DNA of 64,000 nucleotides from a methanogenic archaeon mixed culture ISO4-G1. Its GTDB lineage: Archaea; Thermoplasmatota; Thermoplasmata; Methanomassiliicoccales; Methanomethylophilaceae. This document shows, piece by piece, positions 54,278 through 62,850 of this stretch. Made by a program: the position numbers and the translations under genes. Position 1 is the first letter of the stretch; each line of letters opens with the position of its first letter. The DNA lies in NCBI GenBank assembly GCA_001563305.1, contig CP013703.1, forward strand, positions 1,475,773 through 1,539,772, in the 5' to 3' direction. The notes under the pieces were generated by a model, which was not told the DNA's origin, made no database searches, and saw nothing but the letters and a program-made list of their open reading frames with translations.

Positions 54278-55525
54278 TCACAAGGCGTTCATTATACGAT
54301 CCAGCAGGTACATCGCTCCGCGGCATCCCAATACAGGGGATTCACGGAAATCCACATTCTGTATGGAGGGGAAACACACGTCAACGCCTCTCCTGCAATG
54401 TTTGGATAGTTCGTACAACTTCGCCGTGTTACCGTCGCAGATCATGCAGTCCACGAAATCGGGGACCTCCGAGTCCAGACAGTTTCCTAAATGGTTTTGT
54501 TCCAAGAATGTGGAAAGTGAATGCTCCAGCGGCCCGCAGTCCTCACCGTTGGACCTTATCGAGACCGGCACCATGGCGAGTGACTCGTACAGCCACTTCG
54601 TCAATGGATATGCCGTCGAGGGATCCGCGTCTATCGCGAACGTCCTGCCCTTCACCTCGATGCGTGCGGATCTCATACATCTGTAGGCACGCTGCATGTA
54701 AGCTCCAAGATAATCTCTGGCAGGCTTCGGGTCCTTCCTGGTGCGCTCGCATATCAGATCGATGAACTCTTTGATTGCATCGAACCCCACCGGCGCATAG
54801 CCCAGACAGATTGCCGGGATCCCGAACCTCCTCTTGTAGTACGATGCGGTCTCTTTCGAGTATTCGGGAGAAAGGATGACGTTGAACTCTGCGGAAGCAG
54901 ACCTCCTGATCTCATCTACAGTGCATCCCGCACCCAGGTAGCATGTGACTTTGAGTCCGAGCGATCCAAGGATCTCGTCAAGCTCTTTCCTGACGGTCTG
55001 CCAGTCCTTGCTCAGGACGTTAAGGCCAAGGATATTCACTGTGTCCTTGACAGTGGGCCGCGCATCCTTGATGATAAAATCGGCTATCTTCTCGAGCGTT
55101 CTGTCCATACCGTACCCGCATGATTTGGATATGAGACTCGAATCCAATGCAAGTGCCAGACTCTCGAAACCTGAATCATTTATCGCCTTGTTCACATCGT
55201 CTCCGATCAGGGATGCCCCGGGGGACGAGACGACGGTTATCATGTTGTCCTCGTACTGACTGACGAATCTCAGGGCATCGCTGAGCTTGCCCTGAGCACC
55301 GACGATGTAATCCGTGGAGATGATCCCGGTACAGGGCAATCTGGGCATGTTATGGTAGTACGGAGTGCCCATATCGAACTTGCAACAGTTGTCACGCGGG
55401 AACACCTTGTTAGACAGAACTGAAAGATTCTTCCTGCATCCATCCGGACCGTGCAGGAGGGTCGTCGAATCCGCGATGCCCTCCGCGGCCATCACCGTGC
55501 CTATGAATCCATCGGGTTTGACCAT
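54278..55525 (-). CDS. Nitrogenase component-1-like protein (second subunit)
   Basis: A 415-residue NifD/NifK-superfamily protein. The N-terminal part has HGPDGCRKNLS (Cys30), a Cys47-Cys48 pair and Cys65 in MPRLPCTGIISTDYIVG. The usual third cluster position reads SSPGASLIGDDV, Ser/Ala-rich instead of Cys. The domain end has DFRESPVLGCRGAMYLLDR. It starts (ATG 55525) within the stop of the NifH-component-1 fusion (TGATG), so the two are made together and probably form a heteromer. Not a true NifD: MoFe-cofactor ligand motifs are not evident. Function unknown. Confidence 0.85.
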   Translation of the reverse strand: MVKPDGFIGTVMAAEGIADSTTLLHGPDGCRKNLSVLSNKVFPRDNCCKFDMGTPYYHNMPRLPCTGIISTDYIVGAQGKLSDALRFVSQYEDNMITVVSSPGASLIGDDVNKAINDSGFESLALALDSSLISKSCGYGMDRTLEKIADFIIKDARPTVKDTVNILGLNVLSKDWQTVRKELDEILGSLGLKVTCYLGAGCTVDEIRRSASAEFNVILSPEYSKETASYYKRRFGIPAICLGYAPVGFDAIKEFIDLICERTRKDPKPARDYLGAYMQRAYRCMRSARIEVKGRTFAIDADPSTAYPLTKWLYESLAMVPVSIRSNGEDCGPLEHSLSTFLEQNHLGNCLDSEVPDFVDCMICDGNTAKLYELSKHCRRGVDVCFPSIQNVDFRESPVLGCRGAMYLLDRIMNAL

Positions 55526-57663
55526 CACAGCCCATCACCCCATGATTTCCAGCCCTCGTCCATAGGGGTCCTGAGGATGCTGTCTATGAATTCCAGATAA
55601 TTGATTGATGCATGATGGGTCAGGGCCTCGAACGAGATCGGAGCGTAATGGCATCCGGCCATCTCCGCCACATGCTTGCTGCCGATGATCAAGTCTGGCC
55701 CTATCTCCTGGACCCTCTCGACTATGGATCTTATGGGAAGGTCCCTGACTATCGGGACGCTGTCAGCGCACCTCATGTCACGTGTCACGGGCGATGATTT
55801 TCCCATACGGTAGACGAACACCGTAACAACATCGGCGCCAGCATCCATCAGGCATTCCACCGCCCAGTCGATGTCGAAGAAGGAGCTCACTACGAATACG
55901 ACCTTCCTCCCTTTGAGGGAATCAGAACATCTGGCCACGGCCTGCTCGTATTCCGCCCTGTAGCCCTCCAAGACCTTCTCAGGATCCTTCCCGATGATTC
56001 CGCATACCTTCCTGACCCATTCCTCCGTCTGTGTGAATCCCTATGGAAGAGTGCCGTCCAGTATGTCCAGTTTTGATGAGAAGAACGAACGAAGGTCCTG
56101 GTTGTCCATGACCATCGCTGTGAACCTGTTCCTCCGGCAGGTGCGTATGGACTCCACCGTGCAGTCCTCGAACAACTTGGTCCCCATCTCCATGCCGATA
56201 TCGGACAGGACGCTCCTGAGCCAACGGTCGTTGGAGCCGATGTTGTACTGCATGAACGTATCGTCTATCAGGTTCAATCTGTTATCAGTCGGTTCGATGC
56301 TTTCGTCGATGAACTTGGTGAGCTCGTTCACGACCTGGATTCTTCCCGAATCGCTGCTACCGGAAAGATTCCCGTCTGCCATGACAGGGATGATGTTCAC
56401 ACCTGGATGCTGCAGTATCTCGTCGGCGATTATGTTCCGCACATCGTCGCCGATCATCCCTGAGACGCATGTCGTGATGACCATGATGTTGTTGAGACCC
56501 TCATCGATCATCGATTCCAGGGTTCTGCAGAGCGGTTCCTTCCCCCCGAATATGCAGTCACCGTCGGTCATGTCTGTACAACGTACGTTGTTACGAAGCT
56601 TGACATCCAGATGGATGTTCTCTGAGATCTCGGAAAGATAATGGTTGTCCTGTGTGTGGGACATGACGTAACCGCAGGCCCTCGGACCATGTACCAGTAT
56701 GGGCAGATCCGTGACCCTTCCAGCCGCATATACGGCCCCCCTCGACGCACACGACTCCATGCCGATGGGTCGTGATTCGGCCTTCTTCCTCGGAGTCGGC
56801 TCGATGACTGAGACGGCCCTCCCGAAGATGATCTCCTCAAGACGGGCATCGGACAACGGTTTGGGAAGGCTGAGCTCCTTCTTCCCGTACATTAGTGACG
56901 AAATATCCTTCGCAATGGTCTCGTAACATTTGGCGGGAACCGATTCAGGAAACAGTTCACTGAGTGTCCTCCCTTTGGATTCGGACTCTTGGAACAGCTG
57001 ATCCCTCGGGATCACGGAGATTATCGGCAGACCTACGGCATCGGCGAACTTGCGTACGGTCTGCTCCTCATCCTTGACCCCACGGCAATTGAGTATGATG
57101 CCCCCGATGCGGGGTTTGTTCCCGAAATTGCTGGCCCCACGTAGAATGTTGTTGGCTGCATAGATCGCCATGTACTCGCCTGAGGTCACTATGTAGATGA
57201 CATCAGCGTACTCCTGGCGCATCGGAACGGCGAACCCTCCGCACACGACATCCCCCAGAACATCGTATATGGTGAAATCCAAGGGAACATCGTCTATTCC
57301 CAGCCGCTTCAGGACATCGAATGATGTCAGTATCCCTCTTCCGGCGCAGCCTATCCCGGGCTGGGGGCCGCCGGCCTCTATGCAGGCTATTCCGTTGGTG
57401 CCCTCAAGCATGACGTCGTCGAGACTCCTCTCGTTCGGAGGGACCTGCGATATGTAATCCAGTACGGTGGTCTGCACTGAATTGTTTAGGAGTAATTTCG
57501 TCGAATCGTGCTTGGGGTCGCAACCCATCTGGAGGACACGATAACCAAGCTTGGAAAGGACGTAGGAAATGTTCGATGATGTGGTTGATTTACCGATACC
57601 TCCCTTGCCGTAAATAGCGATCTTGATACCAGTTGGACTAATCATCCAACAGGCATCTGACAT
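55525..57663 (-). CDS. NifH-like Fe protein fused to nitrogenase component-1-like domain, with in-frame TAG
   Basis: The 712-residue frame is read through one TAG (56041-56043, residue 541). Residues 13-265 are a complete NifH: P-loop GKGGIGKST (19-27), GCDPKHDST, and both [4Fe-4S] ligands (Cys106 in GIGCAGRG, Cys141 in [11 protein letters not shown]). From about 295 there is a component-1 domain with Cys305 and Cys330 spaced as in NifK (24 between), and CVSGMIGDD at Cys399. After the TAG the frame continues [14 protein letters not shown] and then [19 protein letters not shown], which completes the domain. No start codon with a ribosome site is seen after the TAG. The operon is led by this gene, next to a 10-bp dyad. 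Confidence 0.87.
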
Positions 57664-57700
57664 TACGATATTTAGACATTATTATTCGACAAATATCGTA
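57664..57700. promoter_or_regulatory. 10-bp inverted repeat at the start of the nitrogenase-like operon
   Basis: TACGATATTT (57664-57673) and AAATATCGTA (57691-57700) are perfect inverted copies 17 bases apart, directly before the first ATG. The surrounding 60 bases are very A/T-rich. A repressor site controlling the whole operon is likely; it does not match the GGAA-N8-TTCC NrpR operator of methanogen nif genes. Confidence 0.6.
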
Positions 57701-57828
57701 CAATAATATTTCCCGTAATGGTCCTCAAAGGACAGGAAATCGAACAAGGCCACTCCAAGGACTATGGGGCTTCTGCAATCCAAGCGGACGCCGTGAAACA
57801 TCAAATAGAATCTAGGCGATGTATACTC

Positions 57829-58161
57829 ATGTTCGAATTCTTGAGAAGGAAGAAGAAGGACGAGCCGAAACCCGAGGCAAAGGAAGAGAAACCTGTCGAG
57901 GAAGAGGCCGTTCCCGATGAGGAACAGTGTGCTGAAGAGGAATGCGAATCCGACGATAAGAAGGAGAAGGCATCCGGTGCATACTTCGTATCGCCCCATC
58001 CGGACGGAGGATGGCAGGTGAAGAGGGCCAAGGCACAGAAGGCATTGAAGCGCTTCAAGACGAAGGCCGAAGCCGAGGAGTACGCCAAGCAGGTCGCCGA
58101 GAATCAGGGATCCAACGTCGTCAGGCAGAAGAAGGACGGGAAGATCCAGAAGAAGCACTGA
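57829..58161 (+). CDS. DUF2188 protein with acidic tail
   Basis: A 110-residue paralog of the protein at 38860-39297. The C-terminal about 62 residues are nearly the same (YFVSPHPDGGWQVKRAKAQK, ending VVRQKKDGKIQKKH), but the N-terminal tail is short and acidic (EEKPVEEEAVPDEEQ) after a basic start MFEFLRRKKK. The ATG 57829 is chosen as the first start close to the promoter-like TATACTC; an upstream extension is poor in family signal. It is divergent from the nitrogenase-like operon, with about 165 bases between. Confidence 0.85.
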   Translation: MFEFLRRKKKDEPKPEAKEEKPVEEEAVPDEEQCAEEECESDDKKEKASGAYFVSPHPDGGWQVKRAKAQKALKRFKTKAEAEEYAKQVAENQGSNVVRQKKDGKIQKKH

Positions 58162-58172
58162 AACCGTTACCC

Positions 58173-58210
58173 GACCCTGCCGGAGCCTCCGACAGGGTCC
58201 ATCCTTTTTT
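58173..58210. terminator. Strong hairpin with T-run after DUF2188
   Basis: GACCCTG (58173-58179) pairs with CAGGGTC (58193-58199), and inside it CGGAG pairs with CTCCG. TTTTTT (58205-58210) follows on the plus strand. It stands between the convergent DUF2188 and GT8 genes. Confidence 0.8.
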
Positions 58211-59301
58211 CACAGCACAGAGAACTTGCCGAAGACCTTCATGGCGAACCAGGCTGCGCCCTGTATGAACCTGAACGTCCTGGAATCGCCGTCGAAATTC
58301 TTGCAGAGCCAGATCGTGAACTTCTGACCGAGGTTCTCGGTGGCCTTCCTGCCCTTGAAGACGTCGGTGTCGAGTATCTCCTGGTAGTAGGAGGTCTTCT
58401 TCGCATACTCCCAGAACACGTCCGCCTTGGGCCAGTACGTGTTCACCCAGGGCTTCACCGATCCCACATAGTGGATGATGGCGGGGTCCACGATGGCCTC
58501 CCTATAGGAGTCCTTCTAGGCACCCTCCTCTATGATGTCGAACTGCTTCATCCAGGCGGTCACCTGGTAGTTGTACCTGCACGGCAGGATCTTATGACAG
58601 TCGTAGAACACGATGTTCATGAGGTCCTGGTCCTGGAAGGGCAGCTCGTTGTGCGTCAGGATGTCCACGATGGTGTCGTAGAAGCAAGGGGCGTCGATCG
58701 CCGAGACGTCGAAATGGATCAGACCGCCGTTGAAGTACACCTTGGGGTCCTTCACTCCCTGCGATTTGATGAGCTTGGCCCTCTTCTCCATGTACCTCTC
58801 CATGTGGTGGGCCGCGGCGTCCGTGACCCCCATGACCTATTTGCCCTCGAAGTCCGCATCGAAGACGGAATCGACGTCGAGGAAGATCATGTCCGAATCC
58901 AGATAGAGGACCTTCCTGTAGTCATGCATCATGATCGGGATGAAGCACCTGTAGTAGGTGGACACGTTCCAGTAGGACCTGACCTTGAGCATGTCCTTGA
59001 AGAGGGCGTTGACCGCATCGTTCACGTTGAAGAAGCGGATGGAGAAGTTCTCGGGTGCCATCTCGGTGAGTCTGGCTATGTTCTGCTCCCCTACGTTGGA
59101 ATGCATGATGACGATGTCGTACTTCCTTCCGGGGGTGGAGTTGTCGATGAGGGACTGCAGGGCGGGTGCGAAGAACTTACTGAAACCCTCGCTGATCACG
59201 TACACGATCGTCACCGCATCGTCGTCGAAGACCGGAGGTATCATGTGGTAGTACTGTTCCAGGATCTTGCCTGTGTCCGTGTGATCGTTGTCCACCCTCA
59301 T
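58210..59301 (-). CDS. GT8-family glycosyltransferase with two in-frame TAG codons
   Basis: A 363-residue frame if both TAG codons (58837-58839, residue 155; 58516-58518, residue 262) are read as amino acids. All three parts carry conserved GT8 features: the DxD metal site KVLYLDSDMIFLDVD (Asp135/Asp137) before the first TAG; VYFNGGLIHFDVS and FQDQDLMNIVFYDC between them; and IIHYVGSVKPW after the second. No frameshift and no TGA or TAA occur inside. The ATG (59301) overlaps the stop of the DedA-like gene. Pyrrolysine or another amber decoding is the likely reading; a recent pseudogene is the alternative. Confidence 0.8.
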
Positions 59302-59951
59302 TCCTCCTCTTCGGCGTTCTCCGCCTTCTTACTGGCCCTCTTGGCCTTCCAGTCCCTGTAGATCTGCTTGGGGTCCAGACCGTCCCTCATCTTCTTCCAG
59401 ATGGAGAGGATGGCGAAGATCACCATGATCAGGATGGTCAGAAGGAAGCTCATGTTCTGTGCGTCCTTGGTCTCCATGGTGGCCGCCAGGAACAGGTACA
59501 GGAACGACAACAGAAGGTATTTCACGTAACACGCCAGACCGTTCCAGAAGAGTGCCCTGGGAAGGGTCCAGTTGTCCAGGACCCTGACGAAGACCCCGGT
59601 GAACATGAGGACCGGGAATATGCGGTGGACGATTAGCAGGCGCTCGTCATGGATGAGCAGGAAATCCGTCCATGCCCTCATGACCTTCTTGACCCTCTCC
59701 GGAAGCTCGAAATGGCCCGCCAGGATGTACAGTATGACCATGCCTATGCTCTCACCCAGGACCACACCGAACGGGAGGATGAACCCCCAGAGCAGCGTGG
59801 GATCGGTCATGAAGATGAAATTGTAGATGACATCGGGGACCATCGGGACGCCGAAGCTCTCGATGACACAGGACAGGACCATCGCTAGGAACAACCCTAT
59901 GCTGCCCAGCGGTGTAAGGAAATCGATCAAGCCTGTGATTATGGTATCCAT
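59298..59951 (-). CDS. DedA-like membrane protein
   Basis: A 217-residue membrane protein of the SNARE-associated/DedA type: a helix pair at the start, the loop ESFGVPMVPDVIYNFIF, and the core ERLLIVHRIFPVLMFTGVFV. It ends in a charged tail (KKAENAEEEE). DedA proteins include flippases for lipid carriers, so here, next to glycosyltransferases, a role in glycan-lipid transport is plausible. It resembles the protein at 61174. It overlaps the GT8 gene by 4 bases. Confidence 0.8.
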   Translation of the reverse strand: MDTIITGLIDFLTPLGSIGLFLAMVLSCVIESFGVPMVPDVIYNFIFMTDPTLLWGFILPFGVVLGESIGMVILYILAGHFELPERVKKVMRAWTDFLLIHDERLLIVHRIFPVLMFTGVFVRVLDNWTLPRALFWNGLACYVKYLLLSFLYLFLAATMETKDAQNMSFLLTILIMVIFAILSIWKKMRDGLDPKQIYRDWKAKRASKKAENAEEEE

Positions 59952-60061
59952 GTCAACAACTCGTCCGTCGCGTTGCGATTGTTCGGACGATGGCCTCCCC
60001 CTATAAATATAAAGTCCTTAGGAGGTCGTCGATGGACTTCCATTCCGATGCGGGATGGGTC

Positions 60062-61012
60062 TCAGTACAGCGGTATCGAATCGATATCCAGCGTCCTGAG
60101 GGTCTCCCTGACGGACCCAGTGGAATCGAACTCGTACTTCCAGCCCCTGGCCTTCGCCTTCTCCACGTTGTACGCGAAGGAGGACACGTCCCCCTTCCAT
60201 CCAGTGGATCCGCCGGTGTACTGGTATTCGGGCTCGAGACCCATCCTCTCGCAGACCAGGTCGGCGATGGCGTTCACGTCGGTGAAGGATTCTGTGGAGA
60301 CGTTGTAGACGTTGACCCCCTTCTCGATCCTGTCGGCGAAGTCGCAGATACCCCTCACAAGGTCCAGGACGTAGACGTACTGCTTGTTCTGCTTGCCGTC
60401 GCCCAGGATCTGCAGCTTGGTGGGGTCCCTCTTGAGCTTGCCGATGAAATCGAAGATGACGCCGTGGGTCAGACGGGGGCCGATGACGTTCGGGAACCTG
60501 AAGATGAGCGCGTCGAAATCGTTCATGTATGCGTACGACGAGATCAGCGACTCGGATGCCATCTTGCATGAGCCGTAATAGGATATCGGCTGGAGTCCTC
60601 CCGTGTTCTCGTCAAGGAGCCCCTTCCTGTCGCCGTAGACGGCCGATGTGGATGAGAAGAACAGCTTCTTGATGCCGTTGACCCTCATGGCCTCCAACGT
60701 GGCGCGCGTGGTGAGGAAGGTCTTGTTGAAATCGATGGAGGGGTCCTTCCCTCCGTTCCTGATATCGGAATTGGCCGCCATGTGGTACACGAAATCGCAT
60801 CCCTCGGTGGCCTTCACCATGGAATCCACATCCGAGGCATCCGCCCTGACGTAGCTGAAGTTGGGTCTGTCGAACAGATGGGAGATGTTGTGGCAGTCCT
60901 TCCTGTCGATGACGTCCACCGCCGTCACATCGTATCCTTTGCTGACAAGAATGTCCTCGACATGCGAGGGGATGAATCCCGCTCCGCCCGTTACAACTAC
61001 CTTTCCGGCCAT
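60062..61012 (-). CDS. NAD-dependent sugar-nucleotide epimerase/dehydratase
   Basis: A 316-residue extended short-chain dehydrogenase: GGAGFIPSHVEDILVSKGY (NAD loop), the catalytic SSTSAVYGD and YYGSCKMASE (the Tyr-x3-Lys pair), and FRFPNVIGPR. It is most like UDP-glucose 4-epimerase or related enzymes; the exact sugar cannot be told. The glycan cluster around it makes a role in surface-glycan building likely. The start is ATG 61012. Confidence 0.9.
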   Translation of the reverse strand: MAGKVVVTGGAGFIPSHVEDILVSKGYDVTAVDVIDRKDCHNISHLFDRPNFSYVRADASDVDSMVKATEGCDFVYHMAANSDIRNGGKDPSIDFNKTFLTTRATLEAMRVNGIKKLFFSSTSAVYGDRKGLLDENTGGLQPISYYGSCKMASESLISSYAYMNDFDALIFRFPNVIGPRLTHGVIFDFIGKLKRDPTKLQILGDGKQNKQYVYVLDLVRGICDFADRIEKGVNVYNVSTESFTDVNAIADLVCERMGLEPEYQYTGGSTGWKGDVSSFAYNVEKAKARGWKYEFDSTGSVRETLRTLDIDSIPLY

Positions 61013-61173
61013 CGTGTATCACCTGACGGTATCACTTGAAGTTGTTAAAAGTACCGCCCCCGGCACCGCGGACACCACCCATTCAATTAAAACTGTAAAC
61101 CGCATATTGTCGCCCGCAGGGATAGGGACATGACCATCGCAGATAGCCGCCTGGCACATCCGGAGGACAAGGG

Positions 61174-61755
61174 ATGTTCCTGACTGATTGGCTGTTCGAG
61201 ATATTCGACAGCCTCGACTCATGGCAGGTGCTGCTGCTGGTGGCATTCCTGTTCATGATCGACGCAATGCTCATACCGGTCCTTCCCGAGGTCTTCTTCG
61301 TTCTGGGTTTCCACAACAACCCCAGCATCGTCTTCGGCTCTGAACTCCTGCTGGCATCTGTCGTCGGGGAGCTGGCCGGGGTTCTGGTACTCTACTATGC
61401 GGTGAAGCACATCAAGATTCCCCGCAGAATCGCCAACGCGATGAACAAGTACATCGATTTCCTCATCGTGAGCGACGAGAAGGTGCTGCTGGTGAACAGG
61501 ATCGCACCCATGCTTCCTGCCACGGGCGCGTTCATGGCCATCATGGAGAAGAAATGGGACCTCAACAAATGCTTTTTGTATCTGGTGGCGGGATGCCTGA
61601 TAAAATACGGTTTCATCATGGTCCTGTGCCAATTCGCCTACGATTACATCGGAGGGACGGCCGGTCAGGATATAACCATCATCGCCGTGATCGTGATCAT
61701 CGTGATCAGCGCTATCGCCTCGTACGTGAAAAGGAAAGACAACAATCTGAAGTGA
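61174..61755 (+). CDS. DedA-like membrane protein, second copy
   Basis: A 193-residue membrane protein with about five helices. The segment EKVLLVNRIAPMLPATGAFM aligns with ERLLIVHRIFPVLMFTGVFV in the protein at 59298, showing a shared fold, but the rest is divergent. The GT4 gene begins 6 bases after its stop, so the two are cotranscribed. GGAGG lies before the start. Confidence 0.8.
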   Translation: MFLTDWLFEIFDSLDSWQVLLLVAFLFMIDAMLIPVLPEVFFVLGFHNNPSIVFGSELLLASVVGELAGVLVLYYAVKHIKIPRRIANAMNKYIDFLIVSDEKVLLVNRIAPMLPATGAFMAIMEKKWDLNKCFLYLVAGCLIKYGFIMVLCQFAYDYIGGTAGQDITIIAVIVIIVISAIASYVKRKDNNLK

Positions 61756-61761
61756 TGAGAG

Positions 61762-62847
61762 ATGAGATTCGTTGACGTCAACCCGTTCTTCTACCCCTAC
61801 AGGGGAGGCATCGAGAACCGTATGAACGACACCGCCCGTCTCCTCACCGAGATGGGGCATGAGGTCATCATCCTCACCAGCCGTCTTCCCGGTACGGAGG
61901 AAGAGGAGGTCATGGAGGGCGGCTACAGGGTCATTAGGCTCAAGTCGAAGTTCATCAACGTCTACAACCCGCCTTTCGTCACGTCGGAGAACGTATACGA
62001 GACGCTGGTATCCCTCGATCCCGATTCAGTGAACTACAACTACAGATGGGCTCCCAGCTACAACAAGCCCATGAAGAGGTACGACGGGAGGAAGCTGTTC
62101 ACCTACCACAACATGTGGGGCGAGGGGACCGGGGCGATGAAGGTCGCATCCGAGTTCAACGACTGGAGGTTCCGCAGCACCCTCGAGAGCTTCGATCACA
62201 TCATATCGGTCAGCAACTACGTCAAAGAGGACCTGGTCCGCAGGGGGATCCCGGCGGACAGGATAACCACCATCCCCAACGGATTCCACTGCAAGCCGTT
62301 CGTCAGGGGCGAGGAGGAGGACTTCATCCTCTCGCTGGGAAGGATCGTCAAGGTCAAGGGCCTGAGGTACCTGATCGAGGCCATGAAGGACATCGATTCC
62401 AAACTCGTGGTGTGCGGGAAGGGTCCCGAACTGAAGAAGCTGGAGAAGCAGGCCGCAAGGATGCATCTCGGCGACAAGGTCGAATTCAAGGGATACGTAT
62501 CCGAGGAGGAGAAGCACCATCTCATGGACAGCTGCAAGCTGTTCGTCATGCCGTCGCTCTTCGAGGCGTTCGGAATAGCCGCCGTCGAGCTGATGTCCCA
62601 CGGAAGGCCCCTGGTGTGCACAAACGTCAACGGTCTGCCTGAGACCGTCGGGGACGGGGCGATAACTGTGGATCCGAAAAGCCCGTCACAGCTGGCGGAT
62701 GCGGTGAACTCGCTGCTTTCCGACGATGATTACAGGTTCGAGATGGGTGAGAAGGCGAGGAAACAGGCCGAATCCTTCGCCTGGGAGAACTTCACCGATC
62801 TCCTGGAGAGGACGGTCTTCGGAACAAAGTCCGAAGACCGTCCGTGA
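61762..62847 (+). CDS. GT4-family glycosyltransferase
   Basis: A 361-residue GT-B enzyme: MRFVDVNPFFYPYRGGIENRM is the acceptor-side start; VSNYVKEDLVRRGIPADRIT and IPNGFHCKPF follow, then FILSLGRIVKVKGLRYLIEA (donor side) and the E-x7-E motif EAFGIAAVE. Length and layout are normal. It follows the second DedA-like gene. The last 12 codons are part of a 14-bp perfect inverted repeat that continues up to the stop. Confidence 0.92.
   Translation: MRFVDVNPFFYPYRGGIENRMNDTARLLTEMGHEVIILTSRLPGTEEEEVMEGGYRVIRLKSKFINVYNPPFVTSENVYETLVSLDPDSVNYNYRWAPSYNKPMKRYDGRKLFTYHNMWGEGTGAMKVASEFNDWRFRSTLESFDHIISVSNYVKEDLVRRGIPADRITTIPNGFHCKPFVRGEEEDFILSLGRIVKVKGLRYLIEAMKDIDSKLVVCGKGPELKKLEKQAARMHLGDKVEFKGYVSEEEKHHLMDSCKLFVMPSLFEAFGIAAVELMSHGRPLVCTNVNGLPETVGDGAITVDPKSPSQLADAVNSLLSDDDYRFEMGEKARKQAESFAWENFTDLLERTVFGTKSEDRP
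62810..62843. terminator. 14-bp perfect inverted repeat inside the 3' end of the GT4 gene
   Basis: GGACGGTCTTCGGA (62810-62823) and TCCGAAGACCGTCC (62830-62843) form a perfect stem with an ACAAAG loop. It ends 2 bases before the stop codon and 8 bases before the 3' end of the convergent gene. Probably a bidirectional terminator placed in coding sequence. Confidence 0.65.
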
Positions 62848-62850
62848 AGA

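Noticed and set aside
55525-55971. A separate 148-residue gene starting at TTG 55971
   Set aside because: It has no convincing ribosome site, holds only the back half of a component-1 domain, and is in frame with the fusion through a single TAG.
54278-57663. Assigning the nitrogenase-like genes as cfbC/cfbD (F430 synthesis)
   Set aside because: CfbC and CfbD are separate proteins with a single component-1 type; here there is a fusion, two component-1 chains and a linked importer. Not excluded, but not supported.
57664-57700. NrpR-type nif operator
   Set aside because: The dyad sequence and spacing do not fit GGAA-N8-TTCC.
58210-58833. Two separate small genes (58516-58833 and 58210-58491)
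   Set aside because: Both are pieces of one GT8 domain in the same frame, parted only by TAG codons; neither would fold alone.
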